A DNA stretch of 43,679 nucleotides from assembly GCA_963726715.1 (NCBI GenBank), contig CAVSDF010000009.1:1-43679 (forward strand), given 5' to 3'. The position numbers were made by a program, and so were the translations under genes. The notes under the pieces are model-generated. The model worked only from the letters and a program-made list of their open reading frames with translations. It was not told where the DNA came from and searched no databases. Source of the DNA: CAVSDF01 sp963726715 (GTDB lineage Bacteria; Bacteroidota; Rhodothermia; Rhodothermales; BA12). This document shows positions 31,689 through 41,440 of this stretch, one piece after another (the stretch's first letter is position 1; each line of letters starts with the position of its first letter).

Positions 31689-34231
31689 ATGCTCCGCCTC
31701 GTCGTCTCGTGGGCGTTGCTCGGCGGTGCGCTGCTCGCGTGCGCCCCGGCGGTGCGCGCGCAGGCGCCTGCGTGGGCGGTGAACCCCGCCGGTTTCGAGC
31801 AGTCGATGAGCGTCATCGCCACGGTCTCGGTCGGCGGCGCGCGGCTCAACGCCCCCGGAGACCGCCTCGCGGCCTTCGTCGGAGGCACCGTGCGCGGCGT
31901 CGTGGCGCGCCGACGGTCGTCGGGGGCGCCAACGTCTTCTTCCTCACCGTCTACGCGAACACCGGCGGCGAGCCGGTCACCTTCAAGGCCTACGACGCCG
32001 CCGCGAACGTCGTCCGCGATCTCTCCGCCACCCTCACCTTCGCCGCCAACGCGGTCGCCGGCAGCGTGCCCTCGCCGTTCGCGCTCGCGCCGGGCACGTC
32101 GGGCGGCGGCGGCGGGAGCAGTACGCCCGAAGACCCGTGGCGCGTCAACGCCGTCGAGTTTCTCGCGGTCGATGAGCCTCGTCGGCGAGGTTCGGTACAG
32201 CAACGGCGACGGCGCGGGCGCGTCGGATGTCGTGGCCGCGTTCGTCGGGAGCGAGGTGCGCGGCGTGGCGACGCCCGACGGCGGTGGGCGGGCGGCGCGT
32301 GTTCTTCCTCACCGCCTACGCCAACACCGACGGCGAGGCGCTCACCTTCAAGGTCGCCACCGGCGGCGCCGTGCGCGATCTCGGTGGGGCGCAGACGTTC
32401 GCCGCCGATGCCGTCGTCGGCACGCTCCTGACCCCCTCGCGTGGACGGCCTCCGGTGGCCCGGCGGGCGGCAGCGACAGCCCGGCGGCGTGGACGGTCAA
32501 TCCGTCGGGCTTCGACCGCTCGATGAACGTCGTCGCCGCGCTCTTCACCGGCGGCGCCCGCTCGTCCGACGCCAGCGACCGCATCGCCGCCTTCGTCGGG
32601 CAACGAGGTGCGCGGCGTGGCGGCGCCGCAGCAGGTCGGCGGCGTGTGGGTGGCCTTCCTGACGGTCTACGGCCGCGCCGAGAACGAGGTGGTGCGCTTC
32701 AAGGCCTTCGACGCATCGGCCGGGACGTGCCGCGGTCGCCGGGACGCGGACGTTTGTCACCAACGCCGTCCTCGGCACGCCTCCTCGCCCGAGATTCTCG
32801 CCACGCAAGGCGGGCAGGGCGCCCGGCGGGCCGAAGACCCGCGCGTGTGGACGGTGGTGCCCTCCACCTTCGAGCAGTCGATGAACGCCGTCGCCGAGGT
32901 GCGCGTCGGCGGCGCGCTCGCCTCGGCGGCGGGCACGCGCATGGCCGCGTTCGTCGGCGGCGAGGTGCGGGGCGTCGGCGCCGTGCCGTCTGGAGGGTCG
33001 GCGGGGGCCGCCGTCGTCTACCTGACCGTCCACGGACGCCCGGGCGACGGCAGCCGTGAGCTACAGCGCGTTCGACGCCGCCACCGGACGGGTCTACGAG
33101 GCCGCGCAGACGCGCCTTCGAGGCCAACCGCGTCGACGGGCAGCCCGGCGCGCCGCTCGTCATCGACACCGCGCCGGAGCCGACGAGCCTGTTCGTCTAC
33201 CCCGGCGACGCGAACGGCGACGGGCGCGTGAGCCAGAACGATCTTTTCCCCCTCTCTTTCTACTTCGGCCTCGCCGGCCCGCCGCGCGCGGGCGCGGGCA
33301 TCCAGTTCCGCTCCGAACTCGCCGCCGCGTGGAGCCCCGCCGCGGCCTCGACGGCCGACATGAACGGCGACGGGCGGATCAACCAGAACGACCTCTTCCC
33401 GCTCGGCTTCAACTACGGGCGGAGCCGCGCCGCCGGCGCCTTCTTCTCCGCCTCCCGCGAACCGTCGTGCCGCCCGCGCCTGAGCGCCGCCGGATCGAGC
33501 GCGCGTACAGGGACAGGGGCCATGCTCGTCGGCACGCCGTCGGCGTCGGAGCTCCGCGCGGGCGACACGCTGCGCGTGGCCGTGCGCATTGCCGGTGCGG
33601 GCGCGGCGCGGGCGGTCGGCTTTCAGATGCGCTACGATCGCGTCGGTGTTCGAGCCGCTCGGGCGCATCCGCGGCGCGCTCTTCGCCATGCGCTCGCACG
33701 CGGCGACGCGCTCGACCTGACGAAGCTCGAAACAGGCCGGGTCTCCTACGCCGCGACGCTCACCGGCGCCGGATCGGTCGGCGACGGCGAGGTCGTCGTC
33801 GTCCGCCTCCGCGTCCGCGCGGGCGCGGGAGCAGGGGTGGGACGCCACGCTCACGTTCGACGCCCCCGAGGCGATGGGCGAAGCGGGCGCGGCCATCGCC
33901 CTCACCACCGCGCCGATGCCCGTGCGCATAGCCGGCACGACCGCGGCAGAGGGACCGGCACCGTCGAGGCCGTCGCCCTGGGCGTCCCGCGCCGAACCCC
34001 GCCCGCGCCTCGGCGCTCGTTCGCATCCGCCTCGCCGCCCCCGGCCACGTCCGCGTCACCCTCTCTGACATCACCGGCCGCACCGTCGCCCCGCCTTCGA
34101 CGGCGCGCTTGCCGCTGGCGCCGAGCACTCCATGCGCGCTCGACACGTCCGCCCTCGCCTCCGGGCTGTACCTCGTCCGCGCCGAGACGCCGCAGGGCAC
34201 CGCCACCCGCACGCTCGTCGTCCGCCACTGA
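31689..34231 (+). CDS. T9SS-exported repeat protein with dockerin and cohesin modules
   Basis: About 847 residues. A signal peptide (LRLVVSWALLGGALLACAPAVRAQ) precedes four copies of an unnamed domain of about 95 residues: near 31770, 32140, 32490 and 32845. Each runs W-VNP-F--SM, then AAFVGxEVRGVA, VFFLTVYANT and VTFKAYDA. A dockerin-type pair follows, with two Ca-binding loops, DANGDGRVSQNDLFPL (33205) and DMNGDGRINQNDLFPL (33358). A cohesin-like domain comes next (33540-33900; LRAGDTLRVAVRIAGAG, VGFQMRYDR), then a T9SS tail (VRVTLSDITGRTV, ALASGLYLVRAETPQGTATR). There are about ten frame breaks (near 31905, 32165, 32285, 32450, 32600, 32730, 33050, 33115, 33645 and 33715). Dockerin plus cohesin in one chain would allow self-chaining or docking to the upstream protein; this is an inference. 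Confidence 0.7.
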
Positions 34232-34293
34232 CCGGAGGGGCGGGGCGCGTCGGCGGCGTCACCAATTCCGTATCAGAACCTGTTGATGAAGTT

Positions 34294-34398
34294 CGTCATC
34301 CCCGCGAAAGCGGGGACCCCGTGTGCAGAACGCTGCGCGTGACCCGCGCTGGATTCCCGCGTTCCGCTTCGCGGACCTCCGGTTCGCGGGAAAGACGG
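34294..34398. repeat. REP-like double hairpin
   Basis: GTCATCCCCGCGAAAGCGGG at 34295 contains a perfect hairpin CCCCGC-GAAA-GCGGGG (34300-34315). A second GC-rich hairpin, TTCCCGCG...CGCGGGAA, and the terminal GACGGA near 34396 mirror the left end. This GTCATYCCCGCGAAAGCGGG motif is a very common dispersed extragenic palindrome in bacteria. It lies between the convergent surface-protein and helicase genes and may end both transcripts. Confidence 0.65.
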
Positions 34399-34440
34399 AT
34401 GGAAAGAGGTATCCGCGCTACTTCATAAACAGGCCACCTC

Positions 34441-35887
34441 TCAGCGCAGGAAGCAGCGTTCGCGCGCCCGCGTGACGGCGGTGTAGAGCCACCGCACGTG
34501 CTCGCGCGTGCCGATGCGCGACGGATGCACCCATGGATCGACGATGACCGTCGCCCACTCGCCGCCCTGCGCCTTGTGCACGGTGAGCGCGTAGCCGTAG
34601 CGCACGCGGAGCGCGCCGACGTAGCGGTCGTCTTTCGGGTGGCCCGAGAGGCGGAAGGCCGGGTTCTTCGCCCGGCGCTCGCTGTAGATCGCCAGCTCCT
34701 CGTCGGCGCTCAGGCCCTTGTCCGAGGTGAGCGTGCCCAGGCACACGAGCGCCTCGTGGCTCGGGTCGGGCGCCGAGCCGTCGGCGGTGGCACGCTCGAC
34801 GACGGCGCGGACGAAGCGCAGCCCGGCCACCTCCTCGACGCGCACGCCCACCTCGCGCACCCGGTACGGCTCGCCCCGCCGCAGCGACGGGGTGCCCGCG
34901 GCGTCGCCCGTGCGCCACGCGTCGGCGTCGAGGACGACGAGGTCGCCCGCCGCCAGATCGCCCGAGAGGCCGCGGAGCGCGCGGAACGTCGCGGTTGAAC
35001 ATCTGCGTGCTGCGGTTGGCATAGGCCAGCAGGACGGCGCCCTCGGGGTCGACGCCGCCGTCGGAGGCGTCGAGGTAGGCGCGGGCGTGGGCGTTGAAGC
35101 CCCGCAGGCGTGGCAGGTCGAGCCTCGGCAGGTCGATGGAATCGTCGCCGTCCGCCTCGTCGAGCGCGGCGCGGAGCGTGTGGGCGGCGCCGAGGATGGG
35201 CGAGTCGCCGGTCTGCCGCACGATCTCGTTCAGGGAGGCGTGGGCGGTGCTCAGGCGAAAGCGCTCGGCGAGCGCGTCGGGGTCGAGGGCGATCGACGCG
35301 CTCTCGCCGACGGGCGGCAGCTGGCACGCATCGCCGACGAAGAGCACCTGGCTGCCGCGTGGCCCCGAGCGCACGTGCGCGACGAGGTCGTCGAGCATCG
35401 AGGAGCCGCTGTGGAAGAGGTCGCCGTCGGTGGTGGGCCGCGAGGGCACCATCGAGGCCTCGTCGACGACGAGGAGCGTGGGCGCGGTGTCGGGGTTGGG
35501 CTTGCGGTGGAGGCGGAAGCCGGGGCGGCCCTTGAGCGGCTCGACGGTGTAGAGGTGGCTGTGGACGGTCGTGGCCGCGTGCCCGCTCCGGTGGCGCAGC
35601 ACGCGGGCGGCGCGGGCGGTCGGCGCGACGAGGTGCACGGCGCGTCCGGCGTCGCGGGCGATGCGGACGATCGTCTCGACGAGCGTCGTCTTGCCGGTGC
35701 CCGCCGCCCCGGTGAGCGAGAAGGCGCCGCCGCCGCCGGTGAGGAACGCGCGGGCGGCCTTGAGCGCCGCCGCCTGGGACGGCGTGAGGGCGAGCGTCGC
35801 CGCCGACCGGGACGGCCCGCGGGTGGCGGGAGGCCCGGCGGAGGAGCCTGCGACGGCAGGAGGAGAGACCGGGCGCAGAGACGGCAT
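34441..35887 (-). CDS. RecD-like superfamily 1 DNA helicase
   Basis: About 481 residues. Walker A G60AAGTGKT67 with a threonine cap, Walker B VVDEAS (140-145) and motif III GDACQLPPV (185-193) match RecD/Dda-type SF1 helicases. The C-terminus has the UvrD_C_2 signature YALTVHKAQGGEWATVIV and LYTAVTRARERCFLR. One frame break lies near 34995, between NRDVPRAP and ATFRALRGLSGDLAAGD. It is shorter than RecD2 (about 700-800) and lacks the N-terminal helical extension, so it is closer to the small stand-alone ATP-dependent helicases. ATG 35887 gives a short Pro/Ala-rich leader before LTPSQAAALKAARAF. It is divergent from the restriction gene. It probably acts in repair or replication; a defence role is possible from context only. 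Confidence 0.82.
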
Positions 35888-36250
35888 CGAACGGCAGGGA
35901 GACAGGCGGGAGGAGGCGCCTGTGGCACGCCTGAGGGACCGACGGCGGTCCCGACCCCGTGCAGGCCGCTCGCTCGCGACATCCATGCGGCCGGTTCTCC
36001 GACACGTCCTACGGAATCCCTGGTTTTGTTGTGCATCCGTAGGGGACGTGCTTGCACGTCCCGCCCCAGCCATCGCCGCTCGCCCGCGACCGCGTTCCCG
36101 CCCCAGCCATCGCCGCTCGCCCGCGACATCCATCCGGCCCGTTCTCCGACACGTCACGACGCGTCGTGGGCAGGGGAGGGCCGACGACCGGCACGTTCGC
36201 AGCGTAGCTTGCACGCCCTCGCATCGCCCACTCCTGCCGACACCTCCGAC
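35888..36250. other. Divergent spacer between helicase and restriction gene
   Basis: Mostly the repeat cluster described at 35965-36156. GCGTAGCTTGC at 36203-36213 resembles a Bacteroidota -7 element and lies about 40 bases before the restriction gene start; no convincing -33 element is seen. Confidence 0.35.
35965..36156. repeat. Intergenic repeat cluster
   Basis: Three repeat types overlap. A 31-base unit (core CCAGCCATCGCCGCTCGCCC) occurs at 36060-36090 and 36097-36127 with a 37-base period. A roughly 43-base unit containing GCGACATCCATGCGGCCGGT occurs at 35965-36009 and, with a few changes, at 36111-36156. The 27-base palindromic unit at 36039-36065 is identical to the one at 7629-7655. 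No coding content. Confidence 0.65.
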
Positions 36251-37750
36251 GTGCCCGTCCCCGATTCCCCCACGGACGCTGCCGCGTTCATCGCCAAGTG
36301 GGCCGCGTCGCAGGCCGCCGAGCGGGGCAACTACCAGACGTTCCTCTACGAACTGGCCGGGCTGCTCGGCGTCCCCCGGCCCGATGCGACGCAGGGCACG
36401 GCCGAGAGCGACGGGTACGTGTTCGACCGCGCCATCTCCGTCCGCGACACCGCGCGGTCCACGACCGGCTACCTCGACCTCTACAAGCGCGGCTGCTTCG
36501 TGCTCGAGACCAAGCAGGGCGCCGACCGCCGGAGTGCGGCCGCGGCCGACGCGAACGGCAAGGCGCCGCGCAAGACGGGGCACGGCGTGCGCGGGACGGC
36601 GCTCTGGGAGCGGGCGCTCGTGGCGGCCAAGGCGCAGGCGCAGCGCTACGCGCAGAATCTGGGGCCGACGGAGCCCGTGCCGCCGTTCCTCGTCGTCGCC
36701 GATGTCGGCTACTGCATCGACCTCTACGCCGACTTCTCCGGCTCCGGGCGCTCGTACACGCCGTTCCCCGACGCCCGCAGCTTCCGCATCCCGCTCGCCG
36801 ATCTGGCCCGCGAGGACGTGCGCGAGACGCTGCGGCTGGTGTGGACCGATCCCGCCGCCCTCGACCCGACCCGGCGGCAGGCGCGCGTGACGCGGGACTT
36901 CGCCCGGCAACTCGCCCGGTTCTCGGCGCTCCTCGAAACGTCGGTGCCAGCAGAACGGCGCGGGGAGATTCCGCGCTTCGTCACGCGGTGCCTGTTCTGC
37001 CTCTTCGCCGAAGACACCGGCCTCATCCCCGAGCGCGGCTTCTCGACGCTCCTCGCCGCCTACCGCGACCGCCTCGATGTCGTCGAGGACGGCCTCGCCG
37101 GGTTCTTCCAGACGCTCGACCGCGGCGGCTTCTCGCCCGAACTCAAGACGAAGCTCCGGCGCTTCAACGGCGACCTGTTCACCGACGCGGCGGCGCTTCC
37201 GCTCACGCGCGACGCGCTCGACCTGCTCGTCGAGGCCGGGCGGGCGGACTGGCGGCTCGTCGAACCGGCCATCTTCGGGACCCTCCTGGAGCGCGCCCTC
37301 GACCCCGCCGAGCGCCACCAACTCGGCGCCCACTTCACGCCCCGCGCCTACGTCGAGCGCCTCGTGCTGCCCGCCGTCATCGAGCCGCTGCGGCGCGAGT
37401 GGGAGGCCACGCAGGCCGCCGTCGCCAAGATCGAGACCGATGCCGAGGACCGCGCGAGCGGGGCGGCGACGGGAACGGGCGACGACCGCGCCGCGCGCAC
37501 GGCCCGCGCCGCCGCCCTCGCCGAACTCGCCGCCTTCCAGAGCCGCCTCGCCACGCTCCGCATCCTCGACCCGGCCTGCGGATCGGGCAACTTCCTCTAC
37601 GTCACGCTCGACCACCTCAAGCGCGTCTCGCGTGTGCTCAACCATTCCTCGATTCAGGTGACGCAGCGGTATGCGCACGCCGCAGACGGCGACGTGAGAG
37701 CGTACGGGCTGGCGGCGTTCGGGAAGACATCTGCATCGGCGCCAAGGTGA
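36251..37750 (+). pseudogene. MmeI-like type IIG/IIL restriction-modification enzyme, truncated and fused to a recombinase tail
   Basis: From GTG 36251 the protein reads for about 460 residues as the N-terminal half of an MmeI-type fused endonuclease-methyltransferase. The PD-(D/E)xK core is D76...E86-T-K88 in YLDLYKRGCFVLETKQG, and the linker has RFVTRCLFCLFAEDTGLIP. The helical region has EPAIFGTLLERALDP and LGAHFTPRAYVERLV, and the SAM-binding motif is D440PACGSGNFLYVTLDH. The NPPY catalytic motif and the target-recognition domain are missing. At about 37622-37635 the frame runs on into VLNHSSIQVTQRYAHAADGD, the C-terminal signature of a tyrosine recombinase, and stops at 37748. The full enzyme normally exceeds 900 residues, so modification activity should be absent. 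Deletion/recombination or misassembly could both produce the join. Confidence 0.78.
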
Positions 37751-37767
37751 AGCGCGATGGCGTCAAA

Positions 37768-38312
37768 TAGGCGACTGCCTGACGGGCGTGGTCAAGGAGC
37801 GTCTTCGGAGTGCGCCGCCGCTCGTAGAACCTCGCGCTCGGACAGAGCACGGTGAGGAACGGGAGCGCCCAGACGCGTCCTGCTCATGGGATCGGGGCGA
37901 GGACCGAGAGGGGCAGCTATCGCAGGCCGGACGTCCTGACGAAGAGCGATGGCAGGAGCGCACCGGACCGCGGTAGATGCCGCACGCCTCGATGCGCCGT
38001 TCCCATCGGCGCTCGATGGTGTCGTCGATGCTGACGACAATCGGTCCCTCGGCGACGAAGCGGTTGACGAGGAAACCGATGAGGATGCAGGAGGCTCCGA
38101 GACACGCCAGCGGGCGTGGCTGAGGACGCGGTGGTAGGCCGAAAAGCGCGTGTTGTCGTGTCCGGTGACGCGGAGGGCGGCGGTGACGGGGCGGGTGTGG
38201 AGGCGAGGATGGCGACGACGACGAGCACGAGCGCTCGCGGGTAGACCGAGTTGTAGAAGAGGGGTCGGAAAGCTACCATGACAGAAGCGAGGGCGGGAGG
38301 CAGCGTGGGCAT
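37768..38312 (-). pseudogene. Transposase remnant (IS701-like DDE endonuclease), 5' part only
   Basis: From ATG 38312 the minus strand encodes MPTLPPALASVMVAFRPLF and YPRALVLVVVAILAST, the start of a DDE-superfamily transposase. Across at least four frame breaks it continues with HRVLSHARW, a DDTIERRWERRIEACGIYR-like core containing the first catalytic Asp, RTSGLR, and FLTVLCPSARFYERRRTPK near 37800-37850. It stops at about 37768, where the recombinase tail of the opposite strand begins, so the catalytic C-terminal half is lost. It is not the same element as the one at 1-1104. Confidence 0.65.
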
Positions 38313-38432
38313 GGGGTCCGTGTGCAAGAGTGAACCCGTGTGCTACGACGCCCCCGTCCCGCTACCAAATGGCCAAGGTCAAGCTCATGGGCCGTTCGGC
38401 GGCGCTGCTGTGCCACCGCCGGACGAGCAGGA

Positions 38433-41055
38433 TCAGCGGACGACGATGACGCTGCGCGTGGCCGTGCTGCCCGACGCTGCGGCGCGGAGGACGTAGACGC
38501 CCGCCGGAAGCGCGCCGCCGTCGAGGGCGAAGGCGTGCGGACCGGCGGTGAGCGCGCCGTCGTGGAGCGTGGCGACCAAGCGACCGAGAAGGTCGTAGAG
38601 GCGAACCTCGACCATGCCTGCCGTGGGCACGTCGAGCGTGACGGTGCCGGTGCCGCGAAGCGGGGTGGCCAAGGCTCGGAACGCGAGCGCGGCGGCGCCG
38701 ATGGGCGCCTCGGCAGCCGTAGCCGTGCCGAAGTCGAGCGAGAAGCGGCGGCTGTCGTAGACGGCGGCGCTGGCAAAGCGGTACTCGCCCGCACCGTCGA
38801 GGCGCGTCCGCGTGCCCGTCTCGTCGTCGACGAGCACCGGCGCGGTGCCGAGCGGCCACGTGCCCGCGTCGTCCCACGTGAAGCGGTACGCACCGGCGTC
38901 GGTGGTCGTGAAGGTCATCGGCACCGTGGCCGCGGCGCCGGGGGCGCGGCTCTCGACCGACTTGTCGCGCTCCTTGCCGTCGGCGTGCGTGCCGAGGAAA
39001 GCGGCGGTGACGCGAGTGCCCGAGGGCATGTAGAACTTCGAGCCGTCGTGGCGATCCCAGCCATCGGTCGCGTCCTCGCGGAGCACGACGAGGTTTCCGC
39101 CGTCGCGGACATCTGCCCCGCCCGACGTGCGCCCTTCGACGCGGAAGGCGATCTCGGCGGGCGTGGCCTCCGCGTTCTTGAAGAGCGTCCCGGTAGAGGC
39201 GCCGCGCGCGCCGTCGAGGCCGTATGTGAAGGTCACCGCGCCCGCGGGTCGACTGGCGTACTCGACGAAGAAGCCCTGCCACGGTGCCACAAGCGCTTCC
39301 GACCCGCCAAGCGTGGAGGCGTTGCCGCTGCGGGTCTTCGGCGTCAGCGACTGACTGCCATCCTGCACAAAGTAGTTGGTGCTGAGGGTCAGCAGCGCGT
39401 CGTCCTCGGTGGTCCCGTCTACATCGTACGCGACCGGGTACGGGTTGGCGAGCATGTACGCGCCGTCTCCCGCCACGCGGGCATCGAACATCGCCGTGAC
39501 GGCGGTGCCGGGAACGGTGGTGCTGCCCGTGAAGGTCAGCGGGAGCGGACGCCGGTACGACGTGGCGCCCGCGTCCTGCGCCTGCTCCGGGGTCGTCGGA
39601 CCGCCAGCGGTGAAGAGGTACCAGATGAAGCCCTTGCCCGGTACGAGCTCGTCGGTCTCGCTCGTGGCGGCGACGAAGTTGGTGCCGTCGTAGCCGAGGC
39701 GAACATTGCGGTTGGCCGCCGACACGTTCGGGTACTCGCCTGTCACGCCCTGTACGAGGTTGAGCGGCACGAGCGTATTCACGATCGTCGGCGCAGTGCT
39801 GAGACCGGCAGGGGCCCCGAGAAGCCGCCAGCCCGCGCCGCCCGTTGTCGTCGCCGTCGCCGTCAGAATCGTGCTGAGGGTAAAATCGTCGATGCCGAGG
39901 CCGTCGTTCGTTCCACTCGCGTTCACGTCGGTCCAGCGGAGGCACAATGTCCCCCCGTCACCGACGCCGATGTTGGGGACCGTCCCCGTTACGGCGGCCC
40001 GGTTGGCCAGAGCGTTCCCGTCGAGGGCAGCTGCACTACCGGAGTGCAGGCTGCGGAAGTTCAACCCGGCCAGAGGCGTCCATCCGGCACCTTCGTTGAT
40101 GGCAATCGCGCCGGCCTTGTATTCGAAAACCAGGCTGTCGGCGGACGTGCCTCCTCGGCGCCACTGCTCTCCCGTGTAGCTCACCCCGAGCGCACCCATC
40201 GCTTTTCCGGTCTGGTTCGTGAAGCACACCCCGAACCGGGTCTGGAGACTTCCAGAGGCAATCCCTCCAAGTGCCCGATCGGCTGCCGCGGTGCCGAAGC
40301 TGTAGGTGTCTGCGGTCGCCGCATCACCGCTGCCTGCCGTGTACGTACTGCCAGCACCGGTGCCCTGCTCATTCAGGCTCCAGCCTGCCGGGAGCGCGGA
40401 GCTCGTTCCGGCTGAGGCGAGCGTGTTGAAGGTCTCCGTGTAGTCCGCGCTCGTCGTGAGCGTCTGGCTGCCCGTAGCCGAGACGGTGCCACGAAGACTC
40501 ACGTTGTCGAGCCTGAGATTGCCCGTGCCGCCAGAATTATATCCATACATCCGAAAGGTCCTCGTACCTGTCACAGATCCAAGGCCGCTTAAAGTGACCG
40601 TCCTTGATATGTAAGAATTAAGCATCGTGTTTACTACCGAAGGACTTCCAACACTGGTTCCTGCTGTTGAAAATCCATTTGAACTCACCTGATAAGCTAT
40701 AGTTTTAGGACCTGAAACCTCCTGAAAATCGTCGAAAAGAAGCTGATTTATGTTTGCCGTATAACCAGTTGCAACTGTTATGGAGAACTGAACATAATCG
40801 TTTGTCGACACTGCTGTAGCCATCGAGCTAGACGCACTCCAGCTTACAGACACAAATGCAGCTCCCGGGTTTCCCTTGTTAGCCCCCGTGAAGCGTAACA
40901 TTTCCCCCAGTAAAACTACTTGCTGTAACGTTGGAGGCGGTCGCACTTGCTGCGTTCTTTCCAGACTCGAAGTTCCATGCGACAAGGGTCTTCTGCCCCA
41001 TCGCTGGAATGGCGCCGACGAGCAGCAGGAGGGGCGGGAGGCTGAGGAGCGTCAC
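38433..41055 (-). CDS. T9SS-exported protein with AT-rich N-terminal module
   Basis: About 874 residues. The signal peptide is VTLLSLPPLLLLVGAIPAMG; GTG 41055 or ATG 41069 (with a frame error) may be the start. The first module (40490-41000) begins TLVAWNFESGKNAASA and contains LLFDDFQEVSGPKTIAYQVS and RLDNVSLRG; one frame break lies near 40900. A second module (39870-40470) includes TLTTSADYTETFNTLASAG and CLRWTDVNASGTNDGLGIDD. A third region (39080-39850) has GWRLLGAPAG, GKGFIWYLFT, YMLANPYPVAYDVDGT and APWQGFFVEY, typical of Bacteroidota T9SS cargo. The sorting domain is VEVRLYDLLGRLVATLHDG then LPAGVYVLRAA. Bases about 40540-40920 are only about 40-45 % GC against more than 70 % elsewhere. 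Function unknown; probably extracellular or cell-surface. Confidence 0.78.
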
Positions 41056-41099
41056 AGCAGGCGGCGCATGGGAGCGGAGGACAAGGGCGAAAAGCAAAA

Positions 41100-41128
41100 C
41101 GCCGGAGAGGTACGGGACCTCTCCGGCG
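41100..41128 (-). terminator. Rho-independent terminator of the PID-CTERM-like gene
   Basis: Arms CGCCGGAGAGGT and ACCTCTCCGGCG pair perfectly over 12 bp around ACGGG. On the minus strand it starts 13 bases after the stop codon and is followed by TTTTGCTTTT. It separates the small gene from the T9SS gene downstream, so the two may have separate promoters or rely on read-through. Confidence 0.85.
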
Positions 41129-41140
41129 TGGAGCCGGGAA

Positions 41141-41440
41141 TCAGAGTGCTGAGGCGTCGCCCTCACGGGCGTTGCGGCGGGCGCGGAGGCGCTTGGCCGC
41201 GAGGCCGCCACCGGCGATGGCGAGGAAGACGAGGCCGCCGTCGATCGGCACCGGCGTCGGGTCGTCCGGCAGGCCGGGAGCGTAGCGGGCGTCGTCGCCG
41301 GGGCCGGACATCGCGCCGCCGTTGTCGCTCGGGATGGATTCGGAGCCGCCCTGCGGGGTCGCCCATTCGAGGTTCGTCTGCGCCGAGGCCGCGAGGGCCG
41401 GGGCGGCGAAGAGGGCGAGGGCGAGAAGGAAGCGCGTCAT
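41141..41440 (-). CDS. Small PID-CTERM-like sorting-signal protein
   Basis: 99 residues. An N-terminal signal peptide (TRFLLALALFAAPALAASAQ) is followed by a short Gly/Ser/Pro/Asp-rich mature region (about 45 residues). The C-terminal tripartite tail is the motif PVPIDGGL, a hydrophobic helix VFLAIAGGGLAA and a basic cluster KRLRARRNAR. This is the layout of the PID-CTERM type of exosortase-like sorting signal known in Bacteroidota; the motif match is mine and unsearched. The protein would be cut at the PID motif after export and anchored or released by a sortase-like membrane enzyme encoded elsewhere. The frame is intact and a strong terminator follows. Confidence 0.75.
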   Translation of the reverse strand: MTRFLLALALFAAPALAASAQTNLEWATPQGGSESIPSDNGGAMSGPGDDARYAPGLPDDPTPVPIDGGLVFLAIAGGGLAAKRLRARRNAREGDASAL

